Below, in pieces: positions 7,402-15,421 of a stretch of DNA of 64,000 bases. Below the pieces are notes generated by a model. The model saw only the letters and a program-made list of their open reading frames with translations. It was not told the DNA's origin and did not search any database. Within the stretch, counting starts at the first letter, position 1; the number at the start of each line of letters is the position of its first letter. The stretch comes from Dactylosporangium siamense. GTDB taxonomy: Bacteria; Actinomycetota; Actinomycetes; Mycobacteriales; Micromonosporaceae. The stretch covers positions 1-64,000 of the forward strand of contig NZ_BONQ01000137.1 of assembly GCF_016862795.1 (NCBI RefSeq). Reading direction: 5' to 3'. A program made the translations under genes and the position numbers.

Positions 7402-8529
7402 TCAGACACCCAGGATCGCGGAGGCCAGCGCCGCGCCCTCCACCCGCGCCCGGATCTTCTGGAACGCGATGTCCCGCGCCACGTCCGGCGAGCCGTGCTT
7501 CGGCTTGCGGTCGATGCTGAACGGCGAGAACCCGCAGTCGTCGGTCGCGCCGAGCCGCTCCCGCGGGATCGACTCCGCCGCCGAGATCAGGGCGTCGCGG
7601 ACCTGTTCGGGCGTCTCCACCACGGGGTTGAGCGGGTCGATCACCCCGACGAAGCAGACCTGCTCGGCGGTGCTGTGCTCGCCGACCAGCTGGTACACCC
7701 GCTCCTTGTCCTTCTCGCTGGCGAGCTGGATCAAGAAGTATCCCGCGCGCATCCGGAACATGTGCGGCAGCAGCTCGGCGTAGTCGACGTCCAGGCTGTG
7801 CACGGAGTCCATGTCGCCGCCGGGGCACGTGTGGATGCCGATGTCGCGCCGCTCCTGCGCGGTGAAGCGGTCCAGCACCCGGTTGTTGAGGTCGATGAAC
7901 GCGCGCAGCATGTCGCGGCCCGTCCACGGGTTGCGGGGGTCGTTCTTGCGGGCCAGGCGCCCTTCGGTGAAGTCGATCGAGACGCGGACCGCACCGGTGG
8001 CGAAGCACTGCCGGATGTCCTTCTCGCACTCGTCGACCAGGTCGTCGTGGAACTGCTCGCGGGTGTAGCCGTCGACGGTGGCGTCCAGGGGGTACAGCAA
8101 CGACAGCATCGACGGCGCGATGACCGCCTGCTTGAGCGGCTTCGTCGCCATCGGCACCGCCTGGCGCAGGTAGTCGGCGGCGTAGGCGCGGTAGCGGAAC
8201 GGGCCGCGGGCGAGCCGGGGCAGCTGACGGTGATGGCCGTCGTCGAAGATCGCGAAGTACTGACCGTCGGCCGCCAGAGTGTCGGCGAGGCCGGTGCCCG
8301 CGAGGGTGTCGGTGAGCGGATACGTGGCGAAACTCGACGCGCGCTGCTCCCCGTCGGACACGACGGGCGATCCGGTGGCCTCCATGCGGGTGATCGAATC
8401 GCGGCACGCGGCGTCCTGCTCGGCGTGCAACGCGTCGAATTCGATCTCGCCCGCGTCGTATTTCGCGATCATTTCCTGCAGGCGCGTCGGGCGGGGCAGC
8501 GAGCCGACGTTCTCGGTCGGAATAGGCAT
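7402..8529 (-). CDS. Cobalamin-independent methionine-synthase-like methyltransferase
   Basis: The 375-residue protein corresponds to the single C-terminal catalytic barrel of MetE (UROD/MetE-like, YxjG-type), which moves a methyl group to a thiol acceptor. It begins with E-N-V-G-S-L-P-R-P, and contains V-S-D-G-E-Q-R. Zinc ligands are visible as H-T-C-P-G-G-D (His and Cys) and a late Cys in D-D-C-G-F-S-P. It lacks the N-terminal folate half of full MetE (about 750 residues), so the donor and acceptor are uncertain. The ATG at 8529 follows a strong GGAGGAAAG. No S-box or cobalamin riboswitch motif was recognised in its leader. Confidence 0.8.
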   Translation of the reverse strand: MPIPTENVGSLPRPTRLQEMIAKYDAGEIEFDALHAEQDAACRDSITRMEATGSPVVSDGEQRASSFATYPLTDTLAGTGLADTLAADGQYFAIFDDGHHRQLPRLARGPFRYRAYAADYLRQAVPMATKPLKQAVIAPSMLSLLYPLDATVDGYTREQFHDDLVDECEKDIRQCFATGAVRVSIDFTEGRLARKNDPRNPWTGRDMLRAFIDLNNRVLDRFTAQERRDIGIHTCPGGDMDSVHSLDVDYAELLPHMFRMRAGYFLIQLASEKDKERVYQLVGEHSTAEQVCFVGVIDPLNPVVETPEQVRDALISAAESIPRERLGATDDCGFSPFSIDRKPKHGSPDVARDIAFQKIRARVEGAALASAILGV

Positions 8530-9014
8530 GACGCTCTTTCCTCCAAACGTCGCGGAATCGTCGTTGGAAAGCGACGACAAAACCATAACAGTCGATCTTG
8601 TTTTGCCGCGGCGCCAAAATTGGCGCGGGCCGCAAGATCTGCATACGAGAAGGGGAGCTTCCGCAGATCTTGCGGGATTCAGCCAGTTCACAGCCAGGGT
8701 TCACCATGCGTTGCCCGGCTGGGCTGGACAGAACGGGCGCCGGACCGCCTAATGGAATGCACCCCGCCGGACCCGCAACCCGGCGGCCGCCGCAGCACCT
8801 GCCCCACCCGCACGTCCCGTCGCACAACGCAACGTCCCGTCGCACAACGCAACGAGCCGCCGCACTTTCCAGCATTCCCGCACGACATCCACCCCGCCGG
8901 GCCGCGCCGCGCGTCCGCCCACGGCTCGTACAACGGCATCCGGCGCCTCGAGCGTCACAACGTCACCTGCATCACCACCTGGGTAGCTCGCACCCTTCTT
9001 CCGGGAGGCCCGCC
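8530..9014. other. 485-bp intergenic region with dyads and a direct repeat
   Basis: No gene is supported here between the divergent MetE-like and EgtA genes. It holds a palindrome gcgccaaaattggcgc (8611-8626), a 13-bp perfect inverted repeat (8630-8642 with 8663-8675), and a 20-bp direct repeat acgtcccgtcgcacaacgca at 8812-8831 and 8832-8851. Regulatory signals for both flanking genes should lie here. Confidence 0.6.
8630..8675. promoter_or_regulatory. 13-bp inverted repeat upstream of the MetE-like gene
   Basis: ccgcaagatctgc (8630-8642) and gcagatcttgcgg (8663-8675) are perfectly complementary, separated by 20 bases. Together with the adjacent 7-2-7 palindrome at 8611-8626 this lies about 100 bases upstream of the methyltransferase start. 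It could be an operator pair or an RNA hairpin in its leader; which is unclear. Confidence 0.5.
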
Positions 9015-10265
9015 GTGAACGACACGACTTCCGCCATCCTCACCGAGGCCACCGCCGCCGCGTACGTGGCCGCCGCCGGGTTCCGGGTCGGTCCGGTCGG
9101 TCGTGTCGGTGTCGAGCTGGAGTACTGCGTGCGGGACCTGAGCAAACCGATGCACCGGCCCGAACCGGACCACCTGCTCGAGCTGCTCGCCCACCTGGGC
9201 AACCCGCTGCCCGGCGGCAGCGGCGTCACCATCGAGCCCGGCGGCCAGCTGGAGCTGTCCTCGGCGGTCGGCGCGTCGATGGCCGACTGCGTCGCCGCCC
9301 TCACCCGCGACCTCGCCCTCGTGCGTGGTGTGCTGGCCGGCCACGGCCTGATCCTGGACGGCACCGGCCTCGACGACGTCCGCGCGCCGCTGCTCGTCAC
9401 CGACCACCCGCGCTACGTGGCGCTCGCCGAGTATCACGACCGGTCCGGGCCGAAGGGGCTCGACGTCATGTGCAACTCCGCCTCGATCCAGGTGTGTCTC
9501 GACGCGGGCAGCGACGACGAGGAGGACTGGGGCGGATACAAGCGGCGCTGGTGGCTCGCCGACGCGATCGGCCCGGTGGTGATGGCCGCGTTCGCCAACT
9601 CGCCGCACCGCTCCAAGTCGGGGCGGCGCTGGGTGTCGCACCGGCAGGGGCTGCGCTTCGGCACCGACGCCAGCCGCACCAGGGCGCCGCGGCGCGACGA
9701 CGACCCCCGCGCCGCCTGGTCCCGCTACGCCTTGGCCGCGAAGGTCGCCATGGTCGCCGGCCCCGGCCGCTGGCACGTGCCGGCCGGGCTGACGATGCGG
9801 GCCTGGCTGCGCGGCCACGGCCCCCGCCCGGCCACCCTGGAGGACCTGGAGCGGCACCTCGGCACCCTCGTCCCGCCGGTGCGCCCGCGCGGCTACCTGG
9901 AGCTGCGGATGATCGACCAGCAGCCCGGCGACGGCTGGACCGTCCCCGTCGCGGTCGTCACCGCACTGCTCGACGACCCGCAGGGCGCCGAGGCCGCGGC
10001 TGCGGCGACCGAGCCGCTGCGCTCCCCGCTGCGCCGGCACCGCGACTGGGTCGGCGCCGCCCGCGAGGGTCTCGCCGACCCGGCGCTCGGCGCCGCGGCC
10101 CTCGCCTGCTTCACCGCCGCGGGTGAAGTCCTGCAACGGCAGGGTGCCCCCCTCGCCGTCCGCGACGCGGTCGCGGAGTTCACCGAGCGGTACGTCGCCC
10201 GCGGCTCCTGCCCAGCCGAGGACCGCCGCGTGCAGCGCCGGAAGGTGCGGGTCGGGGCAGGCTAG
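9015..10265 (+). CDS. egtA: Glutamate-cysteine ligase, EgtA type
   Basis: The 416-residue protein matches actinobacterial GCS2-type ligases that make gamma-glutamylcysteine for ergothioneine. Visible hallmarks are V-G-V-E-L-E-Y near the start (active-site Glu), E-P-G-G-Q-L-E-L-S (nucleotide/metal site), R-W-V-S-H-R-Q-G-L-R-F-G-T-D and G-Y-L-E-L-R-M-I-D-x-Q-P-G-D-G-W. The GTG at 9015 is preceded by gggagg at 9003-9008. The usual partners egtB, egtC and egtD are not next to it; instead a PRPP synthetase follows 57 bp downstream. It may therefore supply ergothioneine synthesis encoded elsewhere or another thiol pathway. Confidence 0.8.
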   Translation: MNDTTSAILTEATAAAYVAAAGFRVGPVGRVGVELEYCVRDLSKPMHRPEPDHLLELLAHLGNPLPGGSGVTIEPGGQLELSSAVGASMADCVAALTRDLALVRGVLAGHGLILDGTGLDDVRAPLLVTDHPRYVALAEYHDRSGPKGLDVMCNSASIQVCLDAGSDDEEDWGGYKRRWWLADAIGPVVMAAFANSPHRSKSGRRWVSHRQGLRFGTDASRTRAPRRDDDPRAAWSRYALAAKVAMVAGPGRWHVPAGLTMRAWLRGHGPRPATLEDLERHLGTLVPPVRPRGYLELRMIDQQPGDGWTVPVAVVTALLDDPQGAEAAAAATEPLRSPLRRHRDWVGAAREGLADPALGAAALACFTAAGEVLQRQGAPLAVRDAVAEFTERYVARGSCPAEDRRVQRRKVRVGAG

Positions 10266-10322
10266 GATGACCTTGGCCGTGTGGTATCAACACCATGACG
10301 ACCACACCAAGGAGCAGAGCCT
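10263..10322 (+). promoter_or_regulatory. egtA-prs spacer with -10-like TAGGAT and attenuator-like hairpin
   Basis: TAGGAT (10263-10268) overlaps the egtA stop codon and could serve as a -10. Downstream, ccttgg-ccg-tgtggt (10271-10285) pairs with accacaccaagg (10301-10312) apart from a three-base bulge. The right arm runs into the aaggag ribosome binding site (10309-10314), so the hairpin could modulate prs translation. Confidence 0.4.
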
Positions 10323-11261
10323 GTGCGGGACATCGCCGTGTTCAGTGGTAGCGCACACCCGGAGCTGGCGGAGGAGATCTGCACCCAGTTGGAGGTGCCG
10401 CTGCTGCCCGTGCGGGTCGACCGCTTCGCCAACGACTGCCTCGAGGTGCAGCTGCAGGCCAACTGCCGCGAGCGGGACGTGTTCCTCATCCAGCCGCTCG
10501 TGCCGCCGGTCCAGGAGCACCTCGTCGAGCTGCTGCTGATGCTCGACGCGGCCCGCGGCGCGTCGGCGGCCCGCACGACCGTCGTGATGTCGCACTACGC
10601 CTACGCCCGCTCGGACAAGAAGGACGAGCCGCGCATCTCCATCGGCGGCCGGCTCGTCGCGGACCTGCTCAGTGCCGCCGGCGCGTCCCGGGTGCTGACG
10701 CTGACCCTGCACTCGCCGCAGGTGCACGGGTTCTTCAGCGTGCCCGTCGACCACCTGCACGCGCTGCGGGAGCTCGCCGCGCACTTCCGTGGCCTGGACC
10801 TCACCAACAGCGTGGTCGTCTCCCCCGACCTCGGCAACGCGAAGGCGGCCTCCGCGTTCGCCCGGATGTTGGGGGTGCCGGTGGCCGCCGGCGCCAAGCA
10901 GCGCTTCAGCGACGACCGCGTGGTGATCAGCGCCGTCATCGGTGACATCGAGGGCAAGGACGTCATCGTCCTGGACGACGAGATCGCCCGCGGCAGCACC
11001 GTCATCGAGCTCATCGACCGGCTCCGCGAGCGCAACGTGGCCAGCATCAGGGTCGCGTGCACGCACGGGCTGTTCACCGACGGTGCCCTGGACCGGCTCG
11101 CGGCCCAGCCCGACGTGCTCGAGATCGTCTGCACCAACAGTGTGCCGATCCCGAAGGAGAAATGGGTCCCGAAGCTTCGCCTGCTGTCCATCGCCCCGGC
11201 GATGGCGGAGGCGATGCGCCGCATCCACAACGGCGAGTCGGTCAGCTCGCTGTTCCACTGA
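10323..11261 (+). CDS. Ribose-phosphate pyrophosphokinase (variant PRPP synthetase)
   Basis: The 312-residue enzyme should convert ribose 5-phosphate and ATP to PRPP. It shows F-S-G-S-A-H-P-E-L-A, the Y-A-Y-A-R-S-D-K-K-D-E-P-R ATP region, H-x-P-Q-V-H-G-F-F-S-V-P-V-D-H-L, and the PRPP loop V-L-D-D-E-I-A-R-G-S-T. Compared with the housekeeping enzyme (D-K-K-x-x-x-R-E-P-I, D-D-x-I-D-T-A-G-T) it has a three-residue deletion after D-K-K and an altered PRPP loop, so it is probably a divergent paralogue rather than the essential copy. GTG start at 10323 follows aaggag. The next gene starts 2 bases after its stop. Confidence 0.8.
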   Translation: MRDIAVFSGSAHPELAEEICTQLEVPLLPVRVDRFANDCLEVQLQANCRERDVFLIQPLVPPVQEHLVELLLMLDAARGASAARTTVVMSHYAYARSDKKDEPRISIGGRLVADLLSAAGASRVLTLTLHSPQVHGFFSVPVDHLHALRELAAHFRGLDLTNSVVVSPDLGNAKAASAFARMLGVPVAAGAKQRFSDDRVVISAVIGDIEGKDVIVLDDEIARGSTVIELIDRLRERNVASIRVACTHGLFTDGALDRLAAQPDVLEIVCTNSVPIPKEKWVPKLRLLSIAPAMAEAMRRIHNGESVSSLFH

Positions 11262-11263
11262 CG

Positions 11264-14200
11264 TTGGCGACGCCAGCCGGCCCGCCGGACGTCGGGGTCC
11301 TCGGGCCGTTGCGGGCCGGGATCGGCGGCCGGCCCGTGGACCTCGGCGGGCCCCGGCAGCGGGCGGTCCTGGCCCGGCTCGTCGCCGCGGGCGGCCACGT
11401 CGTGCCGACGGACCGCTTCATCGACGACCTGTGGCAGGGGGTGCCACCGCCGAAGGCCCTGGCGGCGCTGCAGGTGTACGTGTCGAACCTGCGCCGCGCC
11501 CTGGAACCCGGCCGCGCACCCCGCACCCCGGCGACTGTGCTGGTGACCGCGGCGCCCGGGTATGCCCTGCACCTGCCGCTCGCGGACGTGGACGCGTGGC
11601 GGTTCGAGGCGCTGCTGCGCGACGGTAGCGCGCTCGCGGAGCGGGACCCGGCCCGGGCCGACGGGCTGCTGCGGGAGGCGCTCGCGGTGTGGGCCGGACC
11701 GGCGTACGCGGAGTTCGCCGACGAGTCATGGGCGGTGCCGGAGGCGGGGCGGCTGGAGGAGCTGCGGCTGGTGTGCGTCGAGGCGGGCGGGCGGGTCGCG
11801 GTGCGCCTCGGCCGGGCCGCGCTGGTCGTGCCGGCCCTGGAGCGGCATGTCCTGGCGCATCCGCTGCGTGAGGAGGCGGTGCATCTGCTGGCTTCGGCGT
11901 TGTACGCGGCGGGGCGGCAGGGGGATGCTCTCGCGGTGTTGCGGGGGGCGCGGGAGCGGCTGGCGCAGGAGCTGGGGGTGGACCCGGGGCCGGGGCTGCG
12001 GGCCCTGGAGGTGGATGTCCTGGCGCAGGCGCCGCACCTGGACGCGGGGCGATGGCACGGGGCCGAAAGCGACGCGGGCCTGGCGCACAGGGATGCGACG
12101 AATCGGGCCGGTGGTGACGCGGGCCCGGCGCACGGGGATGCGACGCATGGGACCGGGGGTGGCGCGGGTCTGGCGCAGGGGGATGTGACGCGTCGGGCTG
12201 GGGGTGGCGCGGGGCAGGGTGGGTCCGGCCCGCGGGCCGACGCACCGGACGGGCCATGGCGGGAGGCAGCTGCGGCCCCGCACCGGTCCCGCCCCGGATC
12301 CGGAAATGAGGGGCTCCGCGGTACCCCCGCCGAAAATGCGAACGCGAAGGGCTTCGGACGCGAACGGGAGCTCGGGATCCTCGCCCGGGTGGCCGAGGAC
12401 GTCGTGCGGGGCGGGTTGCGGGTCGTCTGGGTCGGTGGGGAGGCCGGCGCGGGGAAGACGACGCTGGTGCGGATGTTCGCGGCGCGGCTCGGCTGGCGGG
12501 TCGCGTGGGGGCGGTGCCCGGAGGTGGACGGGGCGCCGCCGGCGTGGGCCTGGAGCGAGGTGATGCGCGAAGTGCTGCGGGACCTGCCGCACGACGCCGA
12601 CGTCCGGCTCGCGCAGCTGTTGAGCCCCGGCACCCGGGACGCGCCGGCGGGTGGGCAGTTCGCCCTCGCGCAGGCCGTCGGGGAGCATCTCGCCGGGTTC
12701 GGGCCGCTGCTCGTCGTGCTCGACGACGTGCACCGCGCCGACGGGGAGACGCTGCAGGTGTTGCGGCACGTGGCGGTCGCGTTCACGGACCGGCCGCTGC
12801 TGGTGCTCGCCACGCACCGGCCCGGTGAGTCGCGGCCGCACCTCGACCCGGTCCGGGCCGCCCTCGCCGGGCACCGGGCCGTCGACGTCGACCTCGGCGG
12901 GCTCGACCCGGACGCCGGGCGGGCGCTGCTGCGCAGCCTCGGCGTGCCCGGCGACGCCGTCGACGTGGTCGTCGAGCGGACCGGTGGCAACCCGCTGTTC
13001 CTCACCGAGACCGCCCGGCTGGTGTCCGCCGAGGGCGCGGACAGCGCCGTGCGGGCCATCCCGTCCGGGATCGGGCACGTGCTGCGGCGGCGCCTGGCCC
13101 GGCTGCCCGCGACCGCGCAGACGGTGCTGCGCCACGCCGCCGTCCTCGGCCGTGACGTCGACATCGACCTGCTCGCCGCCGCCGACGGGTCCAGTGAGGA
13201 CGCGGTGCTCGACGCGCTGGAGGCCGGGGTCGTCTCGGGGCTGCTCGAGGAGCCGGCGGCGGGCCAGGTCCGGTTCACCCACGCGCTGCTGCGCGACGTG
13301 CTGTATGACGACATGCCCCTGCTGCGCCGGCGCCGCCTGCACGCCCGGGTGCTCGCGGCGCTGGAGGAGGCCGGGTCCCCAGACGTCGCCGCCCTCGGGC
13401 ACCACGCCCTCGCCGCCGCCACCCCGGCGACCGCGACCCGGGCGGCCGGGTACGCCGCCGCGGCGGCCCGGCAGGCCGCGGGCCTGTACGCGCACCGCGA
13501 GGCGGCGACCCTGTTCCGGGGCGCGCTCGACGCCGGGCCGCTGCCGCCGGCGCTGCGGCACGACCTGCTGTGCGGGCTGACGTCGGCGCTCGCCAACGCC
13601 GGTGACGTGCTCGCCGCCCGTTCCGCCCGGGCCGAGGCACTGTCGTCCGGGGTCACCGTCAAAGCGCTGACCTCGTATGACGCGCCGGTCGCCTGGACAA
13701 TTCGGGCGGATCGGGCGGTGGACGTCGCGCTCGTCGCCTCGCTCGAGGCCGCGCTGGTTGAAGCGGACAAATCGGACCGCTGCCGGCTGCTGGTGGCGCT
13801 GGTGTACGAGCTGGAGGGCGACGACCTGGCCCGCTGCGACGCGGCCAGCGCCGAGGCCCTCACCCTCGCCGGGGACGACCCGCTGCTGCGCTGCCACGCC
13901 CTGAACGCCCGCTACTTCGCCGTGCTCAACCCGGCCCGCCGGCACGAGCTGCCGGCCGTCGGCGCGCAGCTGCTGGAGGTGGCGACGGCGGCGGGGCTGG
14001 TGCAGTTCCAGGCGCAGGCGCACCACGTGCTGTTTCAGGTCGCCCTCGAACGCAACGACCTCGCCGCCGCCCAGGAGCACGTGGACCGGGCGGTGCGGCA
14101 CGCGACCGCCGGGCAGCTCGGCGTCGCCCTGTCGGTGCTGGCGCTGTTCGCCGCGGTGCGGGCGCTGTTCGCCGGGGACCTCGGCACCGCCGAACGGCTC

Positions 14201-14722
14201 TACGCCGACCTCACGGCCCGCATCGCCCGCACCGGCCAGCCGAACGCCGCGCTCGTCGGTCTGGCCGGGGTGTTCTTCGTGCATCTCGCCGCCGGCACCA
14301 CGGACACGCTGTTGCCGATGCTGCAGCCGGTGCACGAGCGGCTGCCCGACGCGCTCAACGACTTGATGGTGCGGGCCCTGCTGGACGGCGGGCGGGTCGA
14401 GGAGGCCAGGACGCTGTGGTCGCCGGACGCCGTCGCGGTCCGTGAGGACTACTACTGGCTCGCGTGGACCGGCCTGCGTGGGCTGAACGCCGCCGCGCTG
14501 CGCAGCGAGTCGCATTGTCGCGAGGTGTACGCGGCGCTGCTGCCCTGGGCCGGTCAGTTCGTCGGACTGGCCAGTGGCTCCCTTGCGGGCCCGCCGGTCG
14601 ACCTGGTCCTGGCCGACCTCGCCGACGTCCTCGACGACCCGGCGGCCGCCCTGGCCCACCGGGCGGCCGGGCACGCGCTCGCGGCCGCCGCCGGTGCCGT
14701 CCCGTGGCTCAGGGGAAGATGA
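11264..14722 (+). CDS. AfsR/SARP-type BTAD-AAA transcriptional regulator
   Basis: The 1152-residue regulator has an N-terminal winged helix (R-A-V-L-A-R-L-V, V-Y-V-S-N-L-R-R-A-L-E), a BTAD domain (A-W-R-F-E-A-L-L to about residue 260), a repeat linker (270-314), a STAND-type ATPase (Walker A G-G-E-A-G-A-G-K-T near 390, Walker B L-L-V-V-L-D-D-V-H near 485) and a long helical TPR-like C-terminus without a LuxR domain. It should activate target promoters in response to a ligand or ATP state. No ATG fits; the TTG at 11264, two bases after the prs stop, is the best start and implies translational coupling to prs, but a start overlapping prs cannot be excluded. The 3' end overlaps the convergent hemerythrin gene by 14 bp. 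Confidence 0.8.
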   Translation: MATPAGPPDVGVLGPLRAGIGGRPVDLGGPRQRAVLARLVAAGGHVVPTDRFIDDLWQGVPPPKALAALQVYVSNLRRALEPGRAPRTPATVLVTAAPGYALHLPLADVDAWRFEALLRDGSALAERDPARADGLLREALAVWAGPAYAEFADESWAVPEAGRLEELRLVCVEAGGRVAVRLGRAALVVPALERHVLAHPLREEAVHLLASALYAAGRQGDALAVLRGARERLAQELGVDPGPGLRALEVDVLAQAPHLDAGRWHGAESDAGLAHRDATNRAGGDAGPAHGDATHGTGGGAGLAQGDVTRRAGGGAGQGGSGPRADAPDGPWREAAAAPHRSRPGSGNEGLRGTPAENANAKGFGRERELGILARVAEDVVRGGLRVVWVGGEAGAGKTTLVRMFAARLGWRVAWGRCPEVDGAPPAWAWSEVMREVLRDLPHDADVRLAQLLSPGTRDAPAGGQFALAQAVGEHLAGFGPLLVVLDDVHRADGETLQVLRHVAVAFTDRPLLVLATHRPGESRPHLDPVRAALAGHRAVDVDLGGLDPDAGRALLRSLGVPGDAVDVVVERTGGNPLFLTETARLVSAEGADSAVRAIPSGIGHVLRRRLARLPATAQTVLRHAAVLGRDVDIDLLAAADGSSEDAVLDALEAGVVSGLLEEPAAGQVRFTHALLRDVLYDDMPLLRRRRLHARVLAALEEAGSPDVAALGHHALAAATPATATRAAGYAAAAARQAAGLYAHREAATLFRGALDAGPLPPALRHDLLCGLTSALANAGDVLAARSARAEALSSGVTVKALTSYDAPVAWTIRADRAVDVALVASLEAALVEADKSDRCRLLVALVYELEGDDLARCDAASAEALTLAGDDPLLRCHALNARYFAVLNPARRHELPAVGAQLLEVATAAGLVQFQAQAHHVLFQVALERNDLAAAQEHVDRAVRHATAGQLGVALSVLALFAAVRALFAGDLGTAERLYADLTARIARTGQPNAALVGLAGVFFVHLAAGTTDTLLPMLQPVHERLPDALNDLMVRALLDGGRVEEARTLWSPDAVAVREDYYWLAWTGLRGLNAAALRSESHCREVYAALLPWAGQFVGLASGSLAGPPVDLVLADLADVLDDPAAALAHRAAGHALAAAAGAVPWLRGR
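12071..12205 (+). repeat. 45-bp in-frame tandem repeat, three copies
   Basis: Three diverged 45-bp units (12071-12115, 12116-12160, 12161-12205) encode a 15-residue linker repeat of type D-A-G-L-A-H-x-D-A-T-x-x-x-G-G between the BTAD and ATPase domains. A partial fourth unit (ggcgcggggcag) follows. Copies differ at several codons, so the expansion is not very recent. Confidence 0.85.
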
Positions 14723-15344
14723 CCGCCTCCCGCCGGGCGAACCCGCGGCGGGTCACGGCGAGCAGCACCTTCAGCACCGGGCCCGCCATCCGCTTGAGCT
14801 CGGCCAGCTCGGCCGGCGTGGCGTAGCGCTCGATGCGGGGCAGCTCGAAGCCCATCTTGCCGCCCTTGCGCACGGCCGCCTCGACCTTCGCCCAGTCGGC
14901 GTCGGAGACGTAGCGCTGGATCACCGGAAACACCGTGCGCTCCTCGTCGTCGATGTGCTCGTCGAGCAGGTCCCGCAGCGTGCCGAGCACGTCCGCGAGC
15001 CGGCGCGCGGCGGCCCGGTCGGCCGGGGCGGCGGCGAGGGTCCGGGCGTCGCGGCGGATCGCCTCGAGCAGCGGGTCGAGCTGTCGGTGGTCGTCGGTGA
15101 GCTCCCGCAGGTCGACCTCCGCGCCGGCGCTCGCCTCCAGCACCGGCCACAGCACGTCGTCCTCGGCCTGATGGTGGTGGTGGATCCCGTCGCAGAGCGT
15201 CTCCAGGTAGCCGGCGATCGCCCTGGCCCGCTCCGGCGGGTTGGTCGTCGCCCCGCTCGCGATGTCCCGCAGCAGGTCGGCGAAGCGGTGCGCGTCGCCG
15301 CGCATGGACCGGTGGTTGACCGTGATTCCGACAAGGTTCGGCAT
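14709..15344 (-). CDS. Hemerythrin-domain protein
   Basis: The 211-residue cytoplasmic protein has a hemerythrin HHE four-helix bundle expected to bind a di-iron centre and sense or store O2, NO or iron. Candidate ligands appear in order: N-H-R-S-M-R-G-D, I-H-H-H-H-Q-A-E-D-D, D-D-H-R-Q-L-D and D-E-H-I-D-D-E-E. A C-terminal extension (after about residue 150) contains G-F-E-L-P-R-I and ends F-A-R-R-E-A-V-I-F-P. It is convergent with, and overlaps by 14 bp, the BTAD regulator gene. The ATG at 15344 has upstream ggagcc in its leader. Confidence 0.85.
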   Translation of the reverse strand: MPNLVGITVNHRSMRGDAHRFADLLRDIASGATTNPPERARAIAGYLETLCDGIHHHHQAEDDVLWPVLEASAGAEVDLRELTDDHRQLDPLLEAIRRDARTLAAAPADRAAARRLADVLGTLRDLLDEHIDDEERTVFPVIQRYVSDADWAKVEAAVRKGGKMGFELPRIERYATPAELAELKRMAGPVLKVLLAVTRRGFARREAVIFP

Positions 15345-15421
15345 GGTGTTGGCTCCTCAGGTCAGTGGTTCTTCCCTGAGGAGACCCCCGGCCACTTGGT
15401 CGCCACTTAAAGCCGGGTTGC

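Noticed and set aside
8530-8760. Possible S-adenosylmethionine or cobalamin riboswitch before the MetE-like gene
   Set aside because: No B12-box-like or SAM-core conserved sequence seen; only simple dyads.
11726-14674. Long minus-strand frame opposite the BTAD regulator
   Set aside because: Antisense shadow with Gln/Arg/Pro-rich composition and no motif.
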